Shown here: one piece after another, positions 35,020 to 44,096 of the stretch
Layout of the letters: each line of letters starts with the position of its first letter
Numbering within the stretch: position 1 is the stretch's first letter
DNA from: Nitrososphaerota archaeon
Lineage (GTDB): Archaea > Thermoproteota > Nitrososphaeria > Nitrososphaerales > Gagatemarchaeaceae
DNA length: 64,000 nucleotides
Direction: 5' to 3'
Assembly: GCA_029785375.1 (NCBI GenBank)
Contig: JAFLZV010000003.1
Coordinates: 41,518 to 105,517 of the forward strand
The notes under the pieces: model-generated
What the model saw: only the letters and a program-made list of their open reading frames with translations
Database searches by the model: none
Told to the model about the DNA's origin: nothing
Position numbers and translations under genes: made by a program

Positions 35020-36123
35020 ATGGACGAAACGAGTGTAGCGATAGTTGGTTGCGGAGTCATAAGTGAAATCTACCTCAAGAACCTCACGGGGCGCCCGGGC
35101 ATCAGAGTCAAGGCGTGCGCAGACCTCATCCCGGAGAGGGCAGCTGCCAGGGCGGCGCAGTTCAATGTCCCGAAGTCGTGCAGCGTGGACGAGGTGATGG
35201 ACGACAATTCGATTGACGTCGTCCTCAACCTTACCGTCCCGAAGGCGCACGGTCAGGTCACGCTCGCTGCCATAGAGAAGGGGAAGTCAGTCTACGGCGA
35301 GAAACCCTTGGCGGCCACCCGAGAAGAGGGGCAGGCTATCTTAAGAGCGGCGAAATCGAAAGGAGTCAGGGTCGGATGCGCCCCAGACACGGTCCTCGGA
35401 GGCGGGCTTCAGACGGCCAGAAAATTTGTCGACGACGGGCGCGCGGGGTTCCCCGTCGCGGCGACGGCGTTCATGGCGTCTCATGGTCCTGAGAGCTGGC
35501 ACGGGGACCCAAGGTGGTTCTACGAACGTGGCTCAGGTCCGCTCTTCGACATGGGTCCCTATTACCTCACAGCTCTAGTGAACGTGCTCGGGCCGGTCAG
35601 GAGGGTCACAAGCTCGGCCAGGAAGTCATTCCCGGAAAGGATAATCACAAGCAGGGAGAAGTACGGGACGAAGATTAACGTGGAAGTCCCCACTCACGTG
35701 GCCGCCGTTCTAGACTTCAGGTCGGGGGTGATTTGTAGTCTCATGACCACATTCGACGTGTGGGCAGCCAACCTCCCCTGGATAGAGCTCTACTGCTCGG
35801 AAGGGACGGTGGAGTTCCCGGACCCAAACTCGTTCTCGGGGCCTGTCAGGTACAGGATGGCCCGGACAACCTGGTGGGAGAACCTCAGCGTTCCGTTCCG
35901 GAACACGACCAACATGAGGGGGCTCGGCCTGGTCGACATGGTCGAGGCAAGGCGCCGCGGACGGGAGCATAGGGCTAGCCTTGAAGTAGCGTATCACGTC
36001 CTGGATGTGATGCAGGCGATTCACGAATCCTCGGAGGCGGGGCGCCACGTCGAGATACAAAGCAGCTGTGAGAGGCCAGAACCCATGCCTGTAGGGGCGG
36101 CGGACTTCGTAGTGGACGCTTAA
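35020..36123 (+). CDS. Gfo/Idh/MocA-family oxidoreductase
   Basis: 367 residues. VAIVGCGVISEIYLKNL, the EKP motif in YGEKPLAAT, and LFDMGPYYLTALVN in place of the DxxxH segment, so the usual His is Tyr, a pattern seen in one branch of the family. It reduces or oxidises an unknown sugar. Leaderless start. Stands alone between the isomerase/FAH operon (divergent) and the ABC transporter (convergent). Confidence 0.86.
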   Translation: MDETSVAIVGCGVISEIYLKNLTGRPGIRVKACADLIPERAAARAAQFNVPKSCSVDEVMDDNSIDVVLNLTVPKAHGQVTLAAIEKGKSVYGEKPLAATREEGQAILRAAKSKGVRVGCAPDTVLGGGLQTARKFVDDGRAGFPVAATAFMASHGPESWHGDPRWFYERGSGPLFDMGPYYLTALVNVLGPVRRVTSSARKSFPERIITSREKYGTKINVEVPTHVAAVLDFRSGVICSLMTTFDVWAANLPWIELYCSEGTVEFPDPNSFSGPVRYRMARTTWWENLSVPFRNTTNMRGLGLVDMVEARRRGREHRASLEVAYHVLDVMQAIHESSEAGRHVEIQSSCERPEPMPVGAADFVVDA

Positions 36124-36233
36124 CTGGAACCCGGCCGGAAGTAAGGTCCCCCCGCATCAGCAACCTGACACAGACGAGGCATCGAGTGACGAATGCTAGA
36201 AGAAGGCGGGTCGCCTGGCTCTTCCTCGACGCC

Positions 36234-38813
36234 TCAGAGAGTCCTGTTTAGCATCTTGAGGCTCTTATGATTGACGTTCTTCGTGCTAATCTCGTACACG
36301 TTGTCGTTCACGTCGAAGAGCACAATCGACTTTTCCTGCACGATGACGTTCCTCCTCCCCCTGGTGTTCACCACCGCATCCCCTTCCTTCGTGGACACGT
36401 GCCATACTAGTTCGTCACCCTTCACTTCTATCTTCTCGACGGAGTCGACCTCGAACTTCAACCTGTTGAACCTGAGAGCCTTCACCAGCGCGTCTTGCGA
36501 CTCCGCGTCCAGGGACTCATAGTCTTCTATCACCGGGAGTGAGGGGGCCCTGTCCATCCCCTGGCTCAGGAGGACGAACCGAGGGTTCGAGATGGGGAAG
36601 GGGCTGACAGGCATCACGTTCTCGAACCTCTGGCTCCCAGAGGTTACCGTGACTCGACTCTGCCTGTTCCCACTTACGACTTTCGGAGAAGACAGTACGT
36701 ACACGCTTGACTGCTGGTGGTCTACGTCTCCGCCGTTCTTGATTGCAAGCGGTCCCAACTCGGCGTAGTCCTGGAACATCTTCCTGAACTCCCCCGGGGT
36801 GGCGAGGAGCTCCCCTGGGGCGCCGGATTGGACAACCACCCCTTCCTTCATCACCACCACGCTGTCAGCCGCCATCGCCTCGCGGGCGTTGTGCGTGACG
36901 AGAATGGTGGTCTTCCCTTCGGCGACTTTCATCATGGTCCGGAAGACTTCGTACTCGCTCAGGACATCCAGCTGCGAGGTCGCTTCGTCGAGGATCATCA
37001 CGTCAGGGTCCTCCATTATGGCCCGGGCTAGGGAGATCCTCTGCCTCTGCCCCCCCGAGAGCTGGGAGCCCTTCTCCCCCAGGCTTGTGTCGTACGCCAT
37101 CGGCAGGCGCATTATCTCGTAGTGTATGTCCGATTCGACGCACGCAGTAAGGACCTTGCCTGGACTGAAACGACGCGGATCTTGTTCCATCGAGCCGTAG
37201 CTGACGTTGTACGCCACAGACGCGTCGAAGAGGAACACATCCTGAGGAACATAGGACACCTTCTCTCTCAGGTAGGCGAGGTCCACGTCGGCGATTGGCG
37301 TCCCTCCGATTGCGATTTCTCCTCTGTCCACCTTGTAGAATCTCAACAGGAGTTTCGCGATGGAGGTCTTCCCCGAGCCGCTCCTCCCCACGACAGCGAC
37401 CTTGGTCTTCCCACGTATATTCAGGTTGAGCGCCTTGACGACCGGGTTGTACGGCTCGTAACCGAACCACACATCTTTGAAGACGAGGTCCCCGCTCAGG
37501 GACGGCCTGAGCCTCTTAGACTTGGAGTTGTCCTCCATTTCCCCTTCCATCACCTCGCGGAGCCTGTCACCAGAGGTGACAGCCTGCTGTATGAACGGCA
37601 CGATGTTGCTCAGGTTGTTTATCGGGGCATAGAACTGGGCCATATAGGCAACGAAACCCACCAGAATCGCGTAGTTGACGCCATTGAAGAACACTTGGTT
37701 TCCGCCGAACCACCAGATCCCCACGGTCGCCACCGCGGTCACGAAACCGAGAAGGGGCCAATAACTCAGGTTCATCTTCGTCGCGTCTATCTGCGACTGG
37801 TAGAGGTTGTCGAGGGCGCTCGAGAGCTTCTTTGCCTCGAAGTCCTCCTTGGCGAAGGACTTCACCACGAAGAATCCTGGGATGGTGTCTGTGACCATTG
37901 CGGTCGCGTCTGCGCTCCTCCTCCAGTTCCTGTGGTAGGTCAGATGAGACCTCGACCTGTAACTGATGAGCGCGTAGACTATGAACGGAACTGGGATGAG
38001 CACGAATAGGGCGAGGTGGGGGTCAAGGAAGAAGAGGATGACACCTATGCCGATGAGGGTGAGGCCGTTCACCAGGAGTGTAGGGGTACCCCATACCATG
38101 AGCCACTGGGCGTTCCCCACGTCCGTGGTGAGCCGCGAGAGAATCCTTCCGGTCGTCATCCTTTCGACGAAGGTAGAGCTAAGGCGGGTCACGCGTTCGT
38201 ATACGCGTAGCCTGAGGTCGTTGACGACGCGCTGTCCGAGGATGTTGAGGAAGTACCCCTGCCCGACTGTCGCCAGAGCGATGAGGGCGTAGGTGCCGAG
38301 GAGGACAAGGGTGAGGGTTTCGAAGAAGCCGAAATCGGTCGCCCCCGTCTTGAAGGAGTCGATCAGCAGGACAAGAAGGTACGGAGGGACGAGATTCAGG
38401 GCCGTGAGGATGACAGAGAATAAGACGCCTATTATCAGCCTCCTCTTGTACGGTGTGAGGAAGGTGAAGAGCCACTTCAACGTGCTTGACCGGCTCCACT
38501 TCCTCCCTTCCTCTCTGTAAGGCTCTATGATGCCTTCTCCCAGCAAGTGGTTGTTCAGAGCTACGGCGAACGACCTGAACTCGTTGGCCTTCCTCTTTGT
38601 GAAATAGGCGACCTCGAGGGGTCCTTCACCTTTCGTCTCGAGCACGAGCCTCGCAATCCCTGTCCCCTCTTCTACGTACGCCTTGGTCACTTCGGCAAGA
38701 TTGACAGAGAGGGTCCTCTTCCCGCCCGATTCCACGAGGAGGATATCCCTGTCGACGAAGACTACTTCAGGCCTCAGCCTTAGACTACTGTCCAGGTCCG
38801 TTTCCAGTCGCAA
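36234..38813 (-). CDS. ABC transporter, fused permease and ATPase, with extra N- and C-terminal domains
   Basis: 859 residues. About 100 N-terminal residues form a beta-rich, PH-like domain (DILLVESGGKRTLSVNLAEV); then six membrane segments of an exporter-type permease (residues ~120-420); then the ATPase with GRSGSGKTS, YVPQDVFLFD, LSGGQRQRISLARA, MILDEATSQLD and LVTHNA. The last 150 residues, ending VLFDVNDNVYEI, resemble DUF1854 found behind some bacterial ABC exporters. Start is TTG 38813 about 47 bases from the TATA box. Cargo unknown; all ATPase motifs are intact. It is the only ABC transporter seen in the window. Confidence 0.88.
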   Translation of the reverse strand: MRLETDLDSSLRLRPEVVFVDRDILLVESGGKRTLSVNLAEVTKAYVEEGTGIARLVLETKGEGPLEVAYFTKRKANEFRSFAVALNNHLLGEGIIEPYREEGRKWSRSSTLKWLFTFLTPYKRRLIIGVLFSVILTALNLVPPYLLVLLIDSFKTGATDFGFFETLTLVLLGTYALIALATVGQGYFLNILGQRVVNDLRLRVYERVTRLSSTFVERMTTGRILSRLTTDVGNAQWLMVWGTPTLLVNGLTLIGIGVILFFLDPHLALFVLIPVPFIVYALISYRSRSHLTYHRNWRRSADATAMVTDTIPGFFVVKSFAKEDFEAKKLSSALDNLYQSQIDATKMNLSYWPLLGFVTAVATVGIWWFGGNQVFFNGVNYAILVGFVAYMAQFYAPINNLSNIVPFIQQAVTSGDRLREVMEGEMEDNSKSKRLRPSLSGDLVFKDVWFGYEPYNPVVKALNLNIRGKTKVAVVGRSGSGKTSIAKLLLRFYKVDRGEIAIGGTPIADVDLAYLREKVSYVPQDVFLFDASVAYNVSYGSMEQDPRRFSPGKVLTACVESDIHYEIMRLPMAYDTSLGEKGSQLSGGQRQRISLARAIMEDPDVMILDEATSQLDVLSEYEVFRTMMKVAEGKTTILVTHNAREAMAADSVVVMKEGVVVQSGAPGELLATPGEFRKMFQDYAELGPLAIKNGGDVDHQQSSVYVLSSPKVVSGNRQSRVTVTSGSQRFENVMPVSPFPISNPRFVLLSQGMDRAPSLPVIEDYESLDAESQDALVKALRFNRLKFEVDSVEKIEVKGDELVWHVSTKEGDAVVNTRGRRNVIVQEKSIVLFDVNDNVYEISTKNVNHKSLKMLNRTL

Positions 38814-39137
38814 GTTTGCTTGTCGGCACCACTTCCACGCCCGGGTTCTGGGTCAGGATATAAGGCTTGTCCTTGGTGGTTTCACAAATCAGAACGTGAA
38901 CCGAGCCCGAACTGGACAGAATGGCGAGAATCCAACCATTCAACGAGAAAGTGCTGGGGAAGCCCCCCCTTTTTGATTTCCGAGGAGGATAGCCGCCAGC
39001 CGGGCCTGTAACCAAGTGAGGAGTCCAGCTCTTCAGTCGAGTCCAATCCGGATAGCCTACCTGCCGGAATCGATTCGCCTGATGGCCACCGGCAGGACAG
39101 GATTTGTTTATCTTGCGCTCTTACGCCGCCTCGCGCC
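38814..39137. promoter_or_regulatory. Divergent control region
   Basis: Holds two promoters: CTTATATC at 38857-38864 (minus strand, for the ABC gene, leader about 21 bases) and GTTTATCT at 39106-39113 (plus strand, 28 bases before ATG 39138). No gene between. Confidence 0.5.
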
Positions 39138-39902
39138 ATGGCTTCTAAAGTCGCCCTTCAACTGTACACCGTACGCGATCTGCTCAAGACACCGGAGCAG
39201 GCTGAGGAGACGTTGCGGAAGGTCCGCCAGATTGGGTACAATGCTGTGGAGCACTCGGGAGTGGCGTCGCTGGCGCCGCAGCGCCTCCGCGACCTCCTCC
39301 ACGAGCTCGGGCTAGAAACTGTTTCCGTACACGTGTCCTACGACGAACTCACGCCTGGGACAGGGAAGGCCGAAGAGAGGTGCGCCATGTACGGGTGCAA
39401 AGAAGTAAGCCTCTCCAGCATGCCTCACGAACGCTTCAGGAGCTACCCGGAGCTCCGGAAGGAAGCTGCGAGGTTGACGGAGATTGGAAAGAAGCTCGCT
39501 TCAAAAGGGCTCAGGTTCTCGTATCACAGCCACTGGTTCGAGTACGAAAGACTCTCCGAAGGGGTGGGCCTCGAGATCCTATACAGAGAGACTGATCCAA
39601 AGTTCGTCAAGTCCCAACTCGACATCTGCTGGGCGCAGTACGCCGGAGCGGACCCCGCCAGATGGATCAGGAATCTGAAGGGGCGGGTTCCTACGGTCCA
39701 CGCCAAGGACCTCGGCGTCAAGGATGGTAAGCAGATGACGCTCGAGGTGGGTGAAGGTAACATCAACTGGCCCAACGTCCTGGACGCGTGCAAAGAAGCG
39801 GGGGTGGAGTGGTACATCGTGGAGCAGGACAGCTGCTGGCGGTCGCCTCTCGATAGCGTGGCTGTCAGTCTGGCGAACCTGAACAAGATGGGGATACAGT
39901 AA
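39138..39902 (+). CDS. Sugar phosphate isomerase/epimerase-like protein
   Basis: 254 residues, shorter than the two other TIM-barrel isomerase-like proteins here. VALQLYTVRDLLK at the N-terminus, LRFSYHSHWFEY, SQLDICWAQYAG, VHAKDLG and the C-terminal IVEQDSC mark the xylose-isomerase-like superfamily, inosose-dehydratase/IolE-like branch. Isomerase, epimerase, dehydratase or lyase activity cannot be separated from sequence. Leaderless start. Monocistronic. Confidence 0.85.
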   Translation: MASKVALQLYTVRDLLKTPEQAEETLRKVRQIGYNAVEHSGVASLAPQRLRDLLHELGLETVSVHVSYDELTPGTGKAEERCAMYGCKEVSLSSMPHERFRSYPELRKEAARLTEIGKKLASKGLRFSYHSHWFEYERLSEGVGLEILYRETDPKFVKSQLDICWAQYAGADPARWIRNLKGRVPTVHAKDLGVKDGKQMTLEVGEGNINWPNVLDACKEAGVEWYIVEQDSCWRSPLDSVAVSLANLNKMGIQ

Positions 39903-40420
39903 GGCAGACACAGCGCTTTTCCTTACCACGGACAGACACATAGGCACCGAACGGGGTCGGAGGGAGACTCCCGCGAGGGGCTCTTCCCCCGGCGTCCCAC
40001 CACCTGCTCTCGATAACGGTTTCCGCTCCCCTACCTCGTCAACGACCGGAGGCCCTTAGCCCGCGGGCGTGCGCTTTGGGGACAACTCTGCTAGATCATC
40101 CCGTCCGGGCCGGTGCCCCCCGACGGGGAGCGCTCCACGCTTCGCAACATTCTCTGCCTGGGAGCGTCCCAGGGGCCGGTCTTCAGCTATCGCCGGCGGA
40201 GGAGAGCGGACGCTCCCGACCGGTCAGACCGGAGGGAACTCTATGGTCCTGCCACATTTTCAGATGCGCTGATACAAGCCCGGGTGGCAGGCTCCCCGAC
40301 CCCGAAGGAACCTCCACCCTCCCTGAGCAAGACCGGAGCGCCAGCTCTGGGAGCGGTTCGTCCCGCCGGAAGGACGGCCACCTCCTGGTCAATCGAGCGG
40401 GCCGACTCGGAGGTACCTCT
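39903..40420. other. Intergenic region with an inverted repeat
   Basis: No gene supported. GGGAGCGTCC at 40161-40170 is perfectly complemented by GGACGCTCCC at 40209-40218, followed by GACCGGTC, whose complement partly occurs inside the first arm region (GGCCGGTC at 40175-40182). It could form a hairpin in RNA, but neither a known RNA nor a terminator T-run is seen. Confidence 0.3.
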
Positions 40421-42550
40421 TCAGTTTCCTTTAAGACGATACACGACGCTGTCGTTGTCTCCCCCTAGGTTGATATCGACTCCATGACGCATCAGGTAAC
40501 CCCCGCCCAGACTCACTTTGCCCGGTTCGATTCCGTAGCGCAAGGAATGGCGAAGCCCTTCCAGCCTAACCGTCGTCTTGGCCGAGGCCTTGCTCAGCAC
40601 GTGGGAAAAGGCGAAAAGGACCGCTTCCGTGGAGTCCCGACTCACGAACTCCCTGACGCAAATGCCATCCAGCGAAGGGGGAGCCAGTCTGTACAGGTCG
40701 CCATTCTGGACCACTTTCCTGATTGATTTGTAGAACTGCACCTTCCTCTTGGCGAGCTCGAACTCCTCCTTGTTCCACCCCCGAATGTCGAGGCTCATTG
40801 AGAGAGTACCCATCATGGCAAAATCGAACCTGTAGCCCAGGGAGACCTCCCTCCCTGTCAGGCCGTTCGTGGACCCGCCAACGCAGAGGAGCATCGTCTT
40901 GGGGGCGTACGCCATCGTGAACCCCTCGTGGGTGAAGAGCACCTCAGTCGGATCGGTGTTGTCGCTCCCGGCGAAGTGGTCGAACCTCTGGAGCGCGCCC
41001 AAGTCTATCCTCCCCCCGCCCCCCGAGCATCCCTCGAACAGGACCCCCGGGTGCCTGGACCTCAGGCGGTCTAGGATTTCGTAAAGCGCGTCGACATGCC
41101 TTACCCATACCTCCTGCTCTCTTCCACGGGGGGCCCTCTGCCAACCCGGCTCCGAGAAGTACCGGTTCATGTCCCACTTCACGTATTCTATGTTGTTGTC
41201 TCCGATGAGTTCGTCCATTGATTTCAGCACGTAGTCCGCGACCTCTGCGTCGCACAGATTCAGGACCAGCTGGCTTCTCATCTCAGTCCTCTTCCTGTTC
41301 GGGAAGTGATAGACCCAGTCGGGGTGGGCCTGGTAAAGCTGGCTCTTGGGGTTGACCATCTCCGGCTCCACCCAGATACCAAACTTCATCCCCATGCTGT
41401 TGACAGACTTCACCAGGGGGGTGAGCCCATGCGGAAACTTCTCCGGGTCTGGAACCCAGTCTCCCAAACCTCCTGTGCTGTCCTTCCTACCCTTGAACCA
41501 ACCGTCGTCCACCACGAAACATTCGGCCCCGAGCCTGGATGACAGCCTTGCGAGCTGCAGGGCTCTCCTTTCGTCCACATCGAAGACCGTGGCCTCCCAT
41601 GTGTTGAATATCACGGGTCTGACTGAACTTGCAAACCTCCGAGGCAACAGATTCCCGACTTCGAACCTATGCAGCTTTCTGCTGGCCTCTCCGAAGCCTC
41701 GGGAGGAGTAACCCGCAATGAAAGGAGGGGTCCTGAAGCATTCACCTGGTCGAAGTAGATACGAGAAGTCGAAGTCGTTGACTCCCCCGACCAGCGTCAG
41801 CTGCTGATACGTGTCCTGTTCGGCTACAATTTTCCAGCTCCCACTCCAAGCCAGACAGCCGAACCACACGCCTCCCTTCGCCTCATCCGCGTCCCCCCTG
41901 TCCACGAAGAAGACCGGATTCGCCTGGTGGCTTGTTGTCCCTTTCCTGCTTTCTATGACCTTCTTTCCAGGCGTGAGGATGTCCCGTTCCAACCGCATCT
42001 CCCTCCCCCACGCCCCGGCTAGGTGTGTCAGCCTCCAGTCTCTCCCCGACGGCAGATACCATGCAGCCGACAGCACGCTCTCGATACGCATTGGATGCCT
42101 GCCCACGTTGAGCACCTCCGCGTGTTTTGCCAGCAGGTCGTATCCGTCGTACAACTTGTAGTGGAGCCTCACCTTAAGGCCGTAAGCCTCGTCGCCAAGC
42201 TCTGCCACAACGTCAGATCTTGACTTCCCACAGGAAACTTCTAGGAACGCGAGGTCGCAGTCCCTTACCCTGTCGTTGTATCTCACCTTGAGGCATGCTT
42301 CCCGGTAATGTGGTCCCCCCCAGGCAGGGTACTCTTCCCTCAGCATCTTGCTCTGGAGCTCGAAGGGGTATCGCATCCCGGCCGGCCTGGCGAAGTCTGT
42401 CTCGTCGTCGATTCGAGAACCCCAGTAGATGTTAGCCAGTTGGCCGCTGTCGGAGAGGCCCATGACATACGACATGCCTTCGGAGTTGAGAGACCAGACT
42501 CTCCCCTTTCGCTCGGCATATGGCCGCGGACTCAGCCGTCGGGTGGGCAT
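40421..42550 (-). CDS. Alpha-galactosidase, GH36
   Basis: 709 residues, normal for GH36. An N-terminal beta-supersandwich is followed by the barrel: VVDDGWFKGR, FGIWVEPEMV, the nucleophile Asp in YVKWDMNR (about residue 458), GCSGGGGR, and the acid/base Asp in GSDNTDP (about residue 527). Hydrolyses terminal alpha-galactosides such as melibiose and raffinose. No signal peptide, so intracellular. ATG 42550 is 28 bases from the TATA box. No operon partner. Confidence 0.93.
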   Translation of the reverse strand: MPTRRLSPRPYAERKGRVWSLNSEGMSYVMGLSDSGQLANIYWGSRIDDETDFARPAGMRYPFELQSKMLREEYPAWGGPHYREACLKVRYNDRVRDCDLAFLEVSCGKSRSDVVAELGDEAYGLKVRLHYKLYDGYDLLAKHAEVLNVGRHPMRIESVLSAAWYLPSGRDWRLTHLAGAWGREMRLERDILTPGKKVIESRKGTTSHQANPVFFVDRGDADEAKGGVWFGCLAWSGSWKIVAEQDTYQQLTLVGGVNDFDFSYLLRPGECFRTPPFIAGYSSRGFGEASRKLHRFEVGNLLPRRFASSVRPVIFNTWEATVFDVDERRALQLARLSSRLGAECFVVDDGWFKGRKDSTGGLGDWVPDPEKFPHGLTPLVKSVNSMGMKFGIWVEPEMVNPKSQLYQAHPDWVYHFPNRKRTEMRSQLVLNLCDAEVADYVLKSMDELIGDNNIEYVKWDMNRYFSEPGWQRAPRGREQEVWVRHVDALYEILDRLRSRHPGVLFEGCSGGGGRIDLGALQRFDHFAGSDNTDPTEVLFTHEGFTMAYAPKTMLLCVGGSTNGLTGREVSLGYRFDFAMMGTLSMSLDIRGWNKEEFELAKRKVQFYKSIRKVVQNGDLYRLAPPSLDGICVREFVSRDSTEAVLFAFSHVLSKASAKTTVRLEGLRHSLRYGIEPGKVSLGGGYLMRHGVDINLGGDNDSVVYRLKGN

Positions 42551-42574
42551 CTCGCGCCCACCGCTGAGTCACCA

Positions 42575-42582
42575 GTTATAAG
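42575..42582 (-). promoter_or_regulatory. TATA box of the alpha-galactosidase gene
   Basis: CTTATAAC on the minus strand, centre 28 bases from ATG 42550. Confidence 0.55.
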
Positions 42583-42936
42583 AGGATGGCAACGGTCTGC
42601 GCATGAGACCATGGGCCGCGCCTTATGGCGACCGGGGCGAATAGGAAGCCGGCTGCGCGTAAGGCTCTCAGGGTGGCGTGTTGAGACGGGACACATGTGA
42701 AATCACGCCGTTCGAGAGCGATGAGATAATGAAAGACGGCCAGTCGCCACCAAGACTTCGGCAGAGTCTGTTTCCGGATTATCTCTCGACTCGCCCCCGA
42801 TGCCGTCCCCCTCCCGGCTCGACCTTCATCTGGCCTTTCCACAGGCGATTGCTTTCAGCTAGGCGGAGGACAGGAAGGGCTTCCTTTCATTCCGATGGAG
42901 TGGGGCGTACAAACGGAGGGCCTTGTCCTCAGGCGT
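42583..42936. other. Intergenic region between divergent genes
   Basis: No gene supported; contains the promoters of the GH36 and FG-GAP genes at its ends. Confidence 0.35.
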
Positions 42937-42944
42937 GTTTATCT
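42937..42944 (+). promoter_or_regulatory. TATA box of the FG-GAP gene
   Basis: GTTTATCT, about 23 bases before ATG 42963; supports that start over the upstream open frame. Confidence 0.45.
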
Positions 42945-42962
42945 TCGAAGGAATGCCGGCCT

Positions 42963-44096
42963 ATGGGGTTGGGGGGCAAGCCTTTCGGGAGGACGGAGTG
43001 GATGAAAAAGAAAATCGATGGCGGGGCGTATGAGTCTTCGTCAGTCTTCGACGTGGACGGGGACGGGCGCCTGGACGTAGTCTGCGGGGCCTACTGGTAC
43101 GAGAACCCACGATGGCAGAAGCACAAGGTCTGCGATGTCAGGGCCTTCGGGGAGTACTATGACGACCTTTGCAACATACCGATGGACGTGGACGGGGACG
43201 GATACACCGATTTCGTCACAGGAGGGTGGTGGGGTAAGGAGTTAGTTTGGCGCTGTAACCCCGGGGGAGCAGAGAAGGAGTGGGAGACCCACTCCATAGA
43301 CGGTTGTGGATCCATCGAGACGGCGAGGGCCTGGGACGTTGATGGGGACGGGGGACTCGAGGTAGTCCCGAACACTCCTGATGGCGCGCTCCGCGTGTAC
43401 AAGCTCACGAGGGACGGAAATGGGAGGGGTAAAGGGACATTCAGCCGCCATCTTCTATGGGACGGCCCCTCAGGACATGGGTTGGGGTTCGGAGACATCG
43501 ACGGAGACGGGAGAGGAGAATTCGTCCTCGGGAACGGATGGCTCGAACCTCCGAAGGGACCTCTGGAAGGCAGGTGGGCCTTCACCCCGTTCGGGTTCGA
43601 TATGGGGAGGGCCAGCGTCCCGATCGTGGTGTCCGACATTGACGGGGACGACGCTGCCGAGATGGTAGTTGGGCAGGCGCACGGTTACGGGCTCGACTAT
43701 TACAAGAAGAAATCGGGTTCCTCCGGCCCCTGGGTGAAGCACTCCATTGACCCCTACCACTCCCAGTATCATGAACTGGCCCTCGCAGATGTGGACGGGG
43801 ACGGCGCGGCGGAGATCCTGACGGGAAACAGGTACAGGGCGCACTGCGGAAACGATCCAGGTGAGACGGAGGTCGTGGGGCTATATTCATTCAAGTGGAA
43901 CGGCGAGTCATTCACCAAGCAAGTGATCGACCACGGGACGGTCCCTTCGGCGTCAGGGACAGGCATCCAGATGTCTGTGTCTGACCTGGACGGGGACGGG
44001 CGCCTGGACATTGTGGCACCGGGAAAGGAAGGTCTCTACATGTTTCAGAACCTTGGAACGGAAGGCACGGGTCGGACGAAGAGCAGGGGAGGGTGA
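42963..44096 (+). CDS. FG-GAP/VCBS-repeat beta-propeller protein
   Basis: 377 residues built from about seven repeats with calcium-binding DxDGDG loops (DVDGDGRLDVV, DVDGDGYTDFV, DIDGDGRGEFV, DIDGDDAAEMV, DVDGDGAAEIL, DLDGDGRLDIV), as in integrin-type propellers. No signal peptide and no membrane segment, whereas most such proteins are extracellular. The next gene, a Gfo/Idh oxidoreductase, starts at a GTG overlapping this stop by four bases, so the pair is coupled. Function unknown; binding a glycan or an enzyme partner is a guess. Confidence 0.85.
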   Translation: MGLGGKPFGRTEWMKKKIDGGAYESSSVFDVDGDGRLDVVCGAYWYENPRWQKHKVCDVRAFGEYYDDLCNIPMDVDGDGYTDFVTGGWWGKELVWRCNPGGAEKEWETHSIDGCGSIETARAWDVDGDGGLEVVPNTPDGALRVYKLTRDGNGRGKGTFSRHLLWDGPSGHGLGFGDIDGDGRGEFVLGNGWLEPPKGPLEGRWAFTPFGFDMGRASVPIVVSDIDGDDAAEMVVGQAHGYGLDYYKKKSGSSGPWVKHSIDPYHSQYHELALADVDGDGAAEILTGNRYRAHCGNDPGETEVVGLYSFKWNGESFTKQVIDHGTVPSASGTGIQMSVSDLDGDGRLDIVAPGKEGLYMFQNLGTEGTGRTKSRGG

